Of a stretch of 29,854 nt of DNA, positions 16,140-23,796 are shown piece by piece. The stretch covers positions 1-29,854 of the forward strand of contig DFMR01000060.1 of NCBI GenBank assembly GCA_002376325.1, read 5' to 3'. The notes beneath the pieces are model-generated. The model worked only from the letters and a program-made list of their open reading frames with translations, was not told the origin of the DNA and did no database searches. A program made the position numbers and the translations under genes. Positions within the stretch are counted from its first letter, which is position 1. Every line of letters starts with the position of its first letter. This stretch comes from Proteobacteria bacterium UBA3588. Its GTDB lineage: Bacteria; Pseudomonadota; Gammaproteobacteria; Thiohalomonadales; Thiohalomonadaceae.

Positions 16140-17033
16140 TCAGCCGCGCAGGCCTCGGGCGACTGCATGTGCAAGATCAATCGGCACGAATTTCGTGAGC
16201 ACGTCGTCGGCACCCGCCAGGCGCGCCTTGTCCGTATTGATCGCGCCATTCAACGACGTGTGAAGCAATACGTAGAGATGGCTGAGGCTGGGATCGTTAC
16301 GGATCTCCCGCGTCAGGGTGTAGCCGTCCATCTCCGGCATTTCGATATCAGAGATGACCATATCAACCATGGCATTCTCATCCGCCAAATGCTTCAGTGC
16401 CATTAACGCCTCCCTGCCGTCACGCGCGGTAACGCACGTCACGCCCAGCGGCTCAATCGTATGCGTGGTCTGGTGCCGCGCAACGAGCGAGTCGTCGACT
16501 ACCAGCACCCTGCGACCTTGCAGCCGAGCCCGCTCCTCATCGTCCAGTTGCAACAGGTCGTCGATCGCCGCACTCGGAGCGTCCACGACCTCCCCCAAGA
16601 CTTTCTCGACATCGAGGATCTGCACCAAAGTCTTATCCACATCGGTGATGCCGGTAATATAGCTGCCAAGACCGGTCCCCACCGGCGGCGGCAATACAGT
16701 CTTCCACTCACAATGGACAATGCGATCCACCTGACGCACCAGAAAACCCTGCATACTGCGATTGAATTCGGTGATGACGATTGAGCCGTTTTCTTCATCG
16801 ATACCGGCACCGCTGCTCCCGATCGCCTGCGCCAGATCGATGACCGTGACCGGTTCGCCGCGCAGATGCGCCACGCCACGCACCGCAGGATGGGCATGAG
16901 GGACATGGGTCAAGTGCGGACAGGAGATAATTTCCTTGACCTTGAGTACATTGATGCCGAAGCGCTGAGTCCCCGCCAGATTAAACAGCAGCAACTCCAG
17001 TCGATCTTCGGAATGGTGTTGGTGTAGTGCCAT
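16140..17033 (-). CDS. cheV: CheV-type coupling protein (CheW-receiver fusion)
   Basis: The 297-residue protein has a CheW domain (about 10-155; GINVLKVKEII, AVRGVAHLRGEPVTVIDL) joined to a receiver domain (about 174-295). The receiver has Asp180-Asp181, phospho-acceptor Asp229 (VISDIEMPEMDG) and Lys281. CheV proteins couple receptors to CheA and use phosphorylation of their receiver for adaptation. ATG at 17033 has a GAGGCGG ribosome site upstream. It lies 34 bases after the cheW at 17068 and the two form a separate operon. Which CheA it serves cannot be told; it may be the flagellar one elsewhere in the genome. It converges on the usp gene, and the 121 bases between show no clear terminator. 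Confidence 0.95.
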   Translation of the reverse strand: MALHQHHSEDRLELLLFNLAGTQRFGINVLKVKEIISCPHLTHVPHAHPAVRGVAHLRGEPVTVIDLAQAIGSSGAGIDEENGSIVITEFNRSMQGFLVRQVDRIVHCEWKTVLPPPVGTGLGSYITGITDVDKTLVQILDVEKVLGEVVDAPSAAIDDLLQLDDEERARLQGRRVLVVDDSLVARHQTTHTIEPLGVTCVTARDGREALMALKHLADENAMVDMVISDIEMPEMDGYTLTREIRNDPSLSHLYVLLHTSLNGAINTDKARLAGADDVLTKFVPIDLAHAVARGLRG

Positions 17034-17067
17034 ATTTCCGCCTCGCACGCTTCATGCCGCTACGGCA

Positions 17068-17544
17068 TTAGATACTCGACAGTTCATTCAACTCGTCGTC
17101 AGACAGCAACTTGCTGGCATCCACCAGAATCAGCAACCCTTCCTTACGATTGGCAAGACCGAGGATAAAACGTGCCGAGTCGCCGGCACCGGTGTCGGGA
17201 GCCGATTCCACTTCCGAGGCACGCAATTCGGCCACTTCGCAGACACTGTCCACCAGGAAACCGACCACGTGGTCCCCTGCCTCCAGGATCAGAATACGCG
17301 ACGCATCGTCCATCTCCTGCGACGGCAAGCCGAAACGGCTGCGGGTATCGATGATGGTGACGACGTTGCCGCGCAGGTTGATGATGCCCAGCACGTATGA
17401 CGGCGCACCCGGAACTGGGGATATCTCGGTGCCCCGCAGTACCTCGCGCACCTGCATTACATCAATACCGTAAGTTTCGCTGCCGAGGCGGAACGTCACC
17501 CAGCGCGACACAGCCTCACCACGGGATTTCAAATCCTGCGCCAT
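17068..17544 (-). CDS. cheW: CheW chemotaxis coupling protein
   Basis: The 158-residue protein is a canonical CheW: WVTFRLGSETYGIDVMQVREVLRG near the N-terminus, VLGIINLRGNVVTIIDTRSRFGL (about 52-74), VGFLVDSVCEV and a C-terminal LLILVDASKLL. It is much closer to motility-type CheW than the two CheW-like proteins of the Wsp-like operon. ATG at 17544 has GGAGG six bases upstream; the upstream in-frame ATG at 17556 would put that site inside the gene. It precedes cheV in a two-gene unit and is divergent from nhaD across about 250 bases. Confidence 0.95.
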   Translation of the reverse strand: MAQDLKSRGEAVSRWVTFRLGSETYGIDVMQVREVLRGTEISPVPGAPSYVLGIINLRGNVVTIIDTRSRFGLPSQEMDDASRILILEAGDHVVGFLVDSVCEVAELRASEVESAPDTGAGDSARFILGLANRKEGLLILVDASKLLSDDELNELSSI

Positions 17545-17736
17545 AGAGTCCTCCACATTGGTTCACTCACGGTATCGAACAGCCCGCAACGCCAGGCCGC
17601 TACCGTGATGCCAGCGGCGATCTTATCTTGATAGTAATGCCTGTGGGCAGATTATCTCGCTTGCACCGGAATCGCCAAAGCGACCACCATCAATTTTCGT
17701 TGTTCTTGCCGTCGTCAATACCGGCAATGTGTTAAC

Positions 17737-17773
17737 CTAACCGGTTAGTTGGCGTAGCCAACTAAATTATAGT
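17737..17773 (+). promoter_or_regulatory. nhaD promoter region with overlapping TTAG/CTAA inverted repeats
   Basis: A perfect 12-base palindrome, CTAACCGGTTAG (17737-17748), overlaps an inverted repeat with 9-base arms, TTAGTTGGC (17745-17753) and GCCAACTAA (17757-17765), around a GTA centre. A -10-like TATAGT (17768-17773) follows at once; 17 bases upstream is only TTAGTT, a poor -35. The architecture mirrors the marR operator: a 12-mer palindrome sharing TTAG with a longer repeat next to the -10. This suggests regulation by the same or a related MarR-type protein. The remaining 17545-17736 shows no gene. Confidence 0.6.
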
Positions 17774-17797
17774 TAACGTTTTTTTGCAGGCGACATT

Positions 17798-19240
17798 ATG
17801 AACAGATTGTTTTCCCCTCTCGGACTTTGGCTCGCCCTATCTGCGCTCCCCTTGCCGGCGCTGGCCGCGGAAAGCGGCACCGGACCGCTCGATTTGACCG
17901 GCAGCGGATTCGGCGTCGTCGCCATTATCGCCTTTATCGTCGCCTACATCGTGGTGATCGGCGAAGAATTCCTGCATCTGCGCAAGTCCAAGCCGGTCGT
18001 CATTGCGGCAGGCGTCATCTGGGCTCTGGTAGGTGTCGCTTACGCCGTTCACGGCGACGATCACACGGCGGCGGAAGCGGTTCGGCACAACCTGCAGGAG
18101 TACGCCGAGCTGTTTCTGTTTCTGCTGGCGGCCATGACCTACATCAACACTCTGGAAGAACGGCAGCTATTCAATGCGTTACGCGCATGGCTGGTATCCC
18201 GCGGTTTTTCGCTGGTGACCGTTTTCTGGATCACCGGTCTGCTCGCCTTCTTTATTTCGCCCATTGCCGACAATCTCACCACCGCGCTGCTGATGGCAGC
18301 GGTGGTGACCGCTGTCGGCATCGGCCAAAATCGCTTTGTCGCTCTGGCCTGCATCAATATCGTGGTGGCCGCCAATGCCGGCGGGGCCTTCAGCCCGTTC
18401 GGCGATATCACCACCTTGATGGTATGGCAAAAGGGGGTGATAAAGTTTCACGAATTCTTCGACCTGTTCCTCCCATCGCTCGTCAATTGGCTGATCCCCG
18501 CGTTGCTGATGTCGTTCGCGGTGCCGAAAGGCAAACCGGCGGCGATGGAGGAGCAGGTCGAGGTCAAATTCGGCGGCTACGTGGTCACCGCGCTGTTCAT
18601 CGGCACCATCGCGATGGCCGTGGCGATGCACAATTATCTCCATCTGCCGCCGGTGCTGGGCATGATGACCGGGCTCGGTCTGCTCAAGATCTATGGCTAC
18701 GTCATTCGCCGCCACGAATTGAAGGGAGGCGGCTATGTAGTGGGTCCGGAACAGTTCGACTGCGGCGACCTGACACCCTACTTCAAACCGCGCCACAAGC
18801 CGTTCGATATATTCATCAGCATGAAGCGTGCGGAATGGGACACCCTGATGTTTTTCTACGGCGTGGTACTGTGCGTCGGCGGCCTCGGCACCATCGGCTA
18901 TTTGGCCCACGCCTCCCACTGGATGTACCAGGGCCTCGGCGCCACCGGCGCCAACGTGCTGGTGGGGCTGCTATCCGCCATCGTCGACAATATCCCGGTG
19001 ATGTTTGCCGTGCTCACCATGGACCCGAGCATGTCTCACGGACAGTGGCTGCTGGTGACCATGACGGCCGGCGTCGGCGGTTCGCTGCTCTCCATCGGGT
19101 CGGCCGCCGGTGTCGGCTTGATGGGTCAGGCACGCGGCGTCTACACGTTCTTCTCCCACCTGAAATGGAGTTGGGCGATCGCCCTGGGTTATGCCGGCAG
19201 CATATGGGTCCACTTCCTCGTCAACAAAGCCCTGCTGTAG
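17798..19240 (+). CDS. nhaD: NhaD-type Na+/H+ antiporter
   Basis: The 480-residue inner-membrane protein should export sodium (or lithium) in exchange for protons, mainly at alkaline pH. It has an N-terminal signal-like helix (about 1-24, ending ALAAES) and then about 12 membrane segments. It carries paired family motifs: ISPIADNLTTALLMA (about 152-166) with NAGGAFSPFGDITTLMVWQ (about 192-210), and AIVDNIPVMFAVLTM (about 393-407) with GGSLLSIGSAAGVGLMGQ. These duplicated Asp-Asn elements are typical of NhaD in the ion-transporter superfamily. The ribosome site GCAGG lies 7 bases before the ATG. It is monocistronic, facing away from cheW and converging on dnaQ. Confidence 0.92.
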   Translation: MNRLFSPLGLWLALSALPLPALAAESGTGPLDLTGSGFGVVAIIAFIVAYIVVIGEEFLHLRKSKPVVIAAGVIWALVGVAYAVHGDDHTAAEAVRHNLQEYAELFLFLLAAMTYINTLEERQLFNALRAWLVSRGFSLVTVFWITGLLAFFISPIADNLTTALLMAAVVTAVGIGQNRFVALACINIVVAANAGGAFSPFGDITTLMVWQKGVIKFHEFFDLFLPSLVNWLIPALLMSFAVPKGKPAAMEEQVEVKFGGYVVTALFIGTIAMAVAMHNYLHLPPVLGMMTGLGLLKIYGYVIRRHELKGGGYVVGPEQFDCGDLTPYFKPRHKPFDIFISMKRAEWDTLMFFYGVVLCVGGLGTIGYLAHASHWMYQGLGATGANVLVGLLSAIVDNIPVMFAVLTMDPSMSHGQWLLVTMTAGVGGSLLSIGSAAGVGLMGQARGVYTFFSHLKWSWAIALGYAGSIWVHFLVNKALL

Positions 19241-19252
19241 CGACCTGCGCTA

Positions 19253-19276
19253 CCTGAACGGAGTTGCCCGTTCAGG
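19253..19276. terminator. Stem-loop between convergent nhaD and dnaQ
   Basis: A perfect 9-base inverted repeat (CCTGAACGG and CCGTTCAGG) with a six-base loop begins 12 bases after the nhaD stop and overlaps the dnaQ stop codon. There is no run of T on either side. It may be a bidirectional transcript-end or mRNA-stabilising hairpin; rho-independent activity is uncertain. Confidence 0.5.
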
Positions 19277-19991
19277 CATCGAGTTTGTTCCACAGGCAGT
19301 TGCCGCCGCTGGCCTTGTCGATGACCTCCAACCGCGCGGTGTGTGCCGCCAGTTCCTCCTGCGAGGGCGCGACGACGGGCAGGACGGCCCGGCCCGAGGC
19401 CAGCCGGCGGATCGTCTCCGCTGCGCCGGCGGCATTGCCGGCGGTCCCGCTGCCCCCGAGGGAGAGAGTGGTCTGGCCGCCGGTCATGCCCAGAAAGACG
19501 TCGGCCAGTATCTCGGCGTCGAGCAATGCGCCGTGCAATTCCCGGCGCGAGTTATCTATGCCATAGCGCTTGCATAGCGCGTCCAGATTATTTTTCTGGC
19601 CTGGATGGAGCTTACGCGCCATCGCCAAGGTATCCAGAATTGCACAGTGTTCATCGATCCGTCCCCACTGCGGCCCCAGCAGTTTCAGCTCGTGATTGAT
19701 AAAGCCGACGTCGAACGGGGCGTTGTGGATGATCAGCTCCGCCCCCTTGACGAACTCCAGGAAATCCGCCGCGACGTCGGCAAAGCGCGGTTTGTCCGCC
19801 AGCATCGTATTGGTAATGCCATGCACCTCCACCGCACCGTCGTCGATCGACCGATCCGGCTGCAGGTATTGGTGATAGGTGCTGCCGCTGAGACGGCGGT
19901 TCAGCAGTTCGACGCAACCGATTTCGATGATGCGATGCCCTTCCGCCGGTTCCAGACCAGTGGTCTCGGTATCCAGTACGATCTGGCGCAT
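19272..19991 (-). CDS. dnaQ: DNA polymerase III epsilon subunit (3'-5' proofreading exonuclease)
   Basis: DnaQ removes misincorporated bases for the replicative polymerase. The 239-residue protein has the DEDDh exonuclease residues Asp7 and Glu9 (LDTETTG), Asp94 (NAPFDVGF), His153 and Asp158 (ELHGALLDAEILADV). A flexible Gly/Ala-rich stretch (about 175-190) leads to the C-terminal part that binds the alpha subunit. Length fits the family. Its ATG shares one base with the rnhA stop (TGATG), so the two are cotranslated. In E. coli dnaQ and rnhA are divergent, whereas here they are in the same direction. Confidence 0.97.
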   Translation of the reverse strand: MRQIVLDTETTGLEPAEGHRIIEIGCVELLNRRLSGSTYHQYLQPDRSIDDGAVEVHGITNTMLADKPRFADVAADFLEFVKGAELIIHNAPFDVGFINHELKLLGPQWGRIDEHCAILDTLAMARKLHPGQKNNLDALCKRYGIDNSRRELHGALLDAEILADVFLGMTGGQTTLSLGGSGTAGNAAGAAETIRRLASGRAVLPVVAPSQEELAAHTARLEVIDKASGGNCLWNKLDA

Positions 19992-20449
19992 CAGCCGCGT
20001 TCCTTCATTTCATCGATGGCGCGATTGGCCAGCTGATCGGCCAATTCGTTCTCCGGATGACCATTGTGACCGCGCACCCATTCCCACGCCACCTGATGGC
20101 GCTGCGCCGCCCGGTCCAGCCGCTGCCAAAGGTCGGCATTCTTCACCGGCTGCTTGTCGGCGGTCTTCCAGCCGCGTCGTCGCCAGTTGGCCAACCATTC
20201 AGTGATCCCCTTCATCACATATTGGGAGTCGGTAACCAGCCGTATCTGGCATGGCCGCTTCAACTCCTCCAAAGCCATAATCGCCGCCATCAGTTCCATC
20301 CGGTTGTTGGTGGTGTGCGCCTCGGCGCCGTACAGGCTCTTTTCCTTGTCTTTATAGCGCAGCAGTGCCCCCCATCCGCCGGGGCCGGGATTACCGCGGC
20401 AGGCGCCGTCGGTATATATCTCCACTGTGTCATTACAACTTTCGGTCAT
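19991..20449 (-). CDS. rnhA: Ribonuclease HI
   Basis: RNase HI cuts the RNA strand of RNA-DNA hybrids, removing R-loops and primers. The 152-residue protein has all active-site residues: Asp14 (YTDGACRGNPGPGGWG), Glu52 (NNRMELMA), Asp74 (VTDSQYV), His128 (RGHNGH) and Asp138 (ADQLAN). The basic handle (WRRRGWKTADKQPVKN, 89-104) is present, as in the E. coli enzyme. The start overlaps the 3' end of the methyltransferase gene by 17 bases, and the end overlaps dnaQ. The minus-strand unit is methyltransferase, rnhA, dnaQ. Confidence 0.97.
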   Translation of the reverse strand: MTESCNDTVEIYTDGACRGNPGPGGWGALLRYKDKEKSLYGAEAHTTNNRMELMAAIMALEELKRPCQIRLVTDSQYVMKGITEWLANWRRRGWKTADKQPVKNADLWQRLDRAAQRHQVAWEWVRGHNGHPENELADQLANRAIDEMKERG

Positions 20450-21251
20450 GGAATTGCTTTCGTACTGTCGGGCCGGCCAGCCGCGCGGCGGCCACTGCGC
20501 GGCGCGGCCGCCAGCGTGGGCGGAGCGGGGTTAGGGTCGCAACACGCTTCCGTGCCACCAACAGGTAACCGCCGCCGAATATCGGCCACCAACGTTCACC
20601 CAGGCGCTCCAGGAAACGCAACCGCTGCAACAGCCGCGAGTGACGCAACGGCGGACGGAAGTAATAGTAACGCACCAGCACCGTATCAAAACCCAGCAAT
20701 GACAGCCACTCCTTCACCCGCCAGGCGCCAAGAAACCGTCCGCACCATGGCGCGCGGCGACGCCAGCCTATGAATAATCGATAGAGACCCCACATACTCC
20801 ATGGGTTAAACCCGAGCACCAGCACATGGCCTTCCGGGATTAGCGCGCGTTCCGCTTCCCGCAGCACCTGATGGGGGTCGTCGGCAAATTCCAGAACATG
20901 GGGCAACAGCAGCACGTCCAGGCTGTCGCCGATAAAAGGCACCTGTTCGGGCATCCCGAGGCAATGTTCGGCGCCGCTCCCCTCTGCGGGCAGAGCCTCC
21001 GCCACGTCGGTCATCACCATCCGATGAGCGATGCGCGAGCCGACCGACAGGTCAGCCCCCTGGGGCGCCCCCACCTGCAGAAGGTGATAGCCGAACAGGT
21101 TGTGCAATGCCTGCTCCAGCAACTGCACTTCGCGCCGGGCCACGCTCGTACCGAGAGGACAACGGAACCAGCGGCGCAGAGCAGCGCGCGCCGGCGCACT
21201 GTCGTCGCAGCGATAGGCATGCCGCAGCCGCTTCAAACTAATCCACGGCAT
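20433..21251 (-). CDS. YafS-type class I SAM-dependent methyltransferase
   Basis: The 272-residue protein has a class I methyltransferase domain of the YafS type, recognised partly by its place between rnhA and gloB, as in E. coli. Features are an N-terminal helical part (LLEQALHNLFGYHLLQVG, about 44-61), the acidic loop LPEQ-like segment near LGMPEQVPFIGDSLDVLLLPHVLEF (98-122), and LIPEGHVLVLGFNPWSMWGLYRL (about 136-158). The glycine-rich SAM motif is degenerate (QVGAPQGAD instead of DxGxGxG), as in relatives. The tail is strongly basic (LRPRWRPRRAVAAARLAG). Substrate is unknown. It is divergent from gloB with only 35 bases between starts, so promoters must overlap. Confidence 0.88.
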   Translation of the reverse strand: MPWISLKRLRHAYRCDDSAPARAALRRWFRCPLGTSVARREVQLLEQALHNLFGYHLLQVGAPQGADLSVGSRIAHRMVMTDVAEALPAEGSGAEHCLGMPEQVPFIGDSLDVLLLPHVLEFADDPHQVLREAERALIPEGHVLVLGFNPWSMWGLYRLFIGWRRRAPWCGRFLGAWRVKEWLSLLGFDTVLVRYYYFRPPLRHSRLLQRLRFLERLGERWWPIFGGGYLLVARKRVATLTPLRPRWRPRRAVAAARLAGPTVRKQFHDRKL

Positions 21252-21286
21252 TGACCATCACGCCCCCGCCTGCCACCATTTGCACC

Positions 21287-22060
21287 ATGTTAGAAATTCG
21301 CCCTGTTCCCGCATTTGACGACAATTATATCTGGCTGATCGGCACTACCGACAGTAGACATGTCGCGATCGTCGATCCCGGGGATGCCGATCCGGTGCTG
21401 GAAGCGCTGCGGCGCGACGCGCTGATCCCTGCCGCCGTGCTCATCACCCACCACCACGGAGACCACACTGGCGGCGTGGCGGAGCTGGCGCAGCGGTTCC
21501 GCATCCCGGTCTACGGACCTGCGCATGAGCGTATCCCCGCCCTCACCCACCCGTTGGGCGAGGGGGACGAGGTCGCGCTCCCCCCGCTGGGGCTGCGCCT
21601 GCGGGTCCTCGATACCCCCGGGCACACGCGCGGCCATATCTGCTACGTCGGACCGGGTGCCCTATTTTGCGGCGACACACTGTTCACCGCCGGCTGCGGG
21701 CGCCTGTTCGAGGGCACGCCGGCGCAGATGCACGACTCGCTGGCCAAACTGAGCGCCCTGCCCGACGACACTCAGGTCTATTGCGCCCACGAATATACGA
21801 CGGCCAACCTCGGGTTTGCCTTGGTGGTGGAACCGGACAATCCCGATATTATCGCCCGCCGCGCCGAGGTCGAGGTGCGCCGCACCCGCGGCGAACCGAC
21901 GGTGCCGGCCACTCTCGGCATGGAAAAACGTACCAATCCCTTCCTGCGCACTGCGGTACCGGCGGTAGTGGCCGCCGCAGAACGCTTTGCCGGACACCCC
22001 TTGGCCAACGGTATTGAAGTATTCGCCACCGTCCGACACTGGAAAGACACGTTAGATTGA
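21287..22060 (+). CDS. gloB: Hydroxyacylglutathione hydrolase (glyoxalase II)
   Basis: The enzyme hydrolyses S-lactoylglutathione to lactate and glutathione, the second step of methylglyoxal detoxification. The 257-residue metallo-beta-lactamase-fold protein has the metal ligands in THHHGDHTGG (His55, His57, Asp59, His60), His113 (PGHTRGH), Asp130 (FCGDTLFTAGCGR) and His168 (YCAHEYT). The C-terminal substrate domain with NPFLR (about 218-222) is present. ATG at 21287 is chosen because the conserved start MLEIRPVPAFDDNYIW begins there; a longer frame reaches back into the divergent methyltransferase start. The C-terminal end overlaps the longest possible mltD frame by four bases. Confidence 0.96.
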   Translation: MLEIRPVPAFDDNYIWLIGTTDSRHVAIVDPGDADPVLEALRRDALIPAAVLITHHHGDHTGGVAELAQRFRIPVYGPAHERIPALTHPLGEGDEVALPPLGLRLRVLDTPGHTRGHICYVGPGALFCGDTLFTAGCGRLFEGTPAQMHDSLAKLSALPDDTQVYCAHEYTTANLGFALVVEPDNPDIIARRAEVEVRRTRGEPTVPATLGMEKRTNPFLRTAVPAVVAAAERFAGHPLANGIEVFATVRHWKDTLD

Positions 22061-22128
22061 TTGCCGCGGGCTTGAACCGGGGTCGGGCAAGCCCTACCAT
22101 GGCGGCCATGGCCGAGATAAGAAGCACA

Positions 22129-23733
22129 ATGCGCCGTATCCTTCCGCTGGTGCTGTTACCGATCATGCTGGCGGGCTGCATTCCGCAGTTGACGTTACGG
22201 GGTTCAAACAGTGACAGCACCATCGTAACGGCCGGCGGCGACAGCGACAACGCGCACGGGCAATGGCAGCTGCCGGACTTGGCAGCGGCCATCTGCGAAC
22301 CGCCCCACAACCTGTGGGAGCGCGTCCGCGCCGGCATGACGCTACCCGATCACCACCATCCCGGGGTACAGGCCGATTTGGACTGGTATGCCCGGCACCA
22401 GGGATACCTCGACCGAGTGGTCGAACGCGCTACCCCGTATCTCTATCTGGTGGTACAAGCGGTCGAGGAACGCAACATGCCTACCGAGATCGCCCTGTTG
22501 CCGGTGGTCGAGAGCGCCTATCAACCGTTCGCCTACTCGCACGGCCGCGCCGCCGGCCTATGGCAATTCATCCCCGGTACCGGCCGGCGTTTCGACCTAA
22601 AACAGAACTGGTGGTACGACGGTCGCCGCGACGTGGCGGCATCCACTCGCGCCGCCCTCGATTATCTGGAGTACCTGCACGACGAGTTCCACGGCGACTG
22701 GCTGCTGGCGCTGGCCGCCTACAACTCCGGCGAAGGGACGGTGCAGCGCGCCGTGGCCTACAACCGCCGGCGTGGAAAACCGATCGATTTCTGGTCATTG
22801 GACCTGCCGAAGGAAACGCGCGGCTACGTACCGAAGCTGCTGGCGATCGCCGACCTGGTACAGAGTCCCAAGAAATATGACGTCACCCTGACGCCGATTC
22901 CGAATCAACCTTACTTGGCCGAAGTCAAACTGAGTTCGCAGATTGACCTGGCGCTCGCGGCCGAACTCGCAGGGGTCTCGATCGAAGACATCTATCGCTA
23001 TAACCCTGCGTTCAATCGCTGGGCGACCGACCCCAACGGTCCGCACCGCCTGTTGTTGCCCATCGATAAGGTCGACCAGTTTGAAGCCCGACTCGCTGAG
23101 TTGCCGCCGGGAGAACGCATTCACTGGAAGCGCCACATGGTTAAGCCTGGCGATAGCCTGCTGACGTTGGCCAAACGCTATCACACCACGGTGGATATGC
23201 TGAGGCGGGTCAACGGCCTGCACGGGAACATCATACGCGCGGGACATACACTGACTATTCCGGTGGCCACCAGAAAGTTCAGCAGTTACCGACTGAGCGC
23301 CGAACAGCGCCGCCTGACCACCCAAAATCAAGCCCATGGCAGCAATAAGGTCGTCTATGAAGTACGTCCGGGCGATACCCTGTGGGACATAGCCCGCCAG
23401 TACAAAGTCGGCGTACAAGAACTGGCGAAATGGAATGGCATGGCACCGCGCGACCCACTGTCGCCGGGCAAGCACATCGTTATCTGGATCCGGGCAGCCA
23501 CCGAATTGTCGTTGGTGAATCCGGCTCACTTCACCTACCCGATCGGCAAAACCCACCAGCGCCTCGGCTACACTGTGCGAAATGGTGATTCACTGGCAAG
23601 CATTGCCCAACGCTTCCGCGTCACCGTGCACAACCTCAAGCGCTGGAACAAACTTCACGACGGCCGCTATCTGCAGCCGGGTCAACGACTGACACTGTAC
23701 GTTGACGTTACCAAACAATCCGGAAATATTTGA
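22129..23733 (+). CDS. mltD: Membrane-bound lytic transglycosylase D with three LysM domains
   Basis: MltD cleaves peptidoglycan between MurNAc and GlcNAc to give 1,6-anhydro ends. The 534-residue protein begins with a lipoprotein signal and lipobox LAGC (Cys17), so it should be anchored in the outer membrane. The SLT domain (about 105-215) has catalytic Glu128 (LLPVVESAYQP), GLWQFIPGTGRRFDL (143-157) and AAYNSGEGTVQRA. Three LysM repeats follow at about 336-378, 410-453 and 481-525. E. coli MltD usually has two, so the third is extra. ATG at 22129 is chosen because the signal peptide starts there. It lies 68 bases after gloB, as in E. coli. Confidence 0.94.
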   Translation: MRRILPLVLLPIMLAGCIPQLTLRGSNSDSTIVTAGGDSDNAHGQWQLPDLAAAICEPPHNLWERVRAGMTLPDHHHPGVQADLDWYARHQGYLDRVVERATPYLYLVVQAVEERNMPTEIALLPVVESAYQPFAYSHGRAAGLWQFIPGTGRRFDLKQNWWYDGRRDVAASTRAALDYLEYLHDEFHGDWLLALAAYNSGEGTVQRAVAYNRRRGKPIDFWSLDLPKETRGYVPKLLAIADLVQSPKKYDVTLTPIPNQPYLAEVKLSSQIDLALAAELAGVSIEDIYRYNPAFNRWATDPNGPHRLLLPIDKVDQFEARLAELPPGERIHWKRHMVKPGDSLLTLAKRYHTTVDMLRRVNGLHGNIIRAGHTLTIPVATRKFSSYRLSAEQRRLTTQNQAHGSNKVVYEVRPGDTLWDIARQYKVGVQELAKWNGMAPRDPLSPGKHIVIWIRAATELSLVNPAHFTYPIGKTHQRLGYTVRNGDSLASIAQRFRVTVHNLKRWNKLHDGRYLQPGQRLTLYVDVTKQSGNI

Positions 23734-23796
23734 AGACACGTTGTTCACGCGTCACTGACTCGCCGCTCGTTGCAATACCCCGGTAACAGCATCCGG

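Noticed and set aside
17662..17677. Sigma54-like TGG-N10-GC match on the minus strand upstream of cheW
   Set aside because: Spacing of GG and GC is right, but the flanking bases match poorly and no enhancer-binding site is visible; one short match is expected by chance.
17827..19257. A 476-codon frame inside nhaD
   Set aside because: Shadow frame, Arg/Gly-rich, no helices; nhaD has signal peptide and family motifs in its own frame.
23734..23796. Possible terminator between convergent mltD and yejF
   Set aside because: No stem longer than a few bases and no T-run could be found on either strand.
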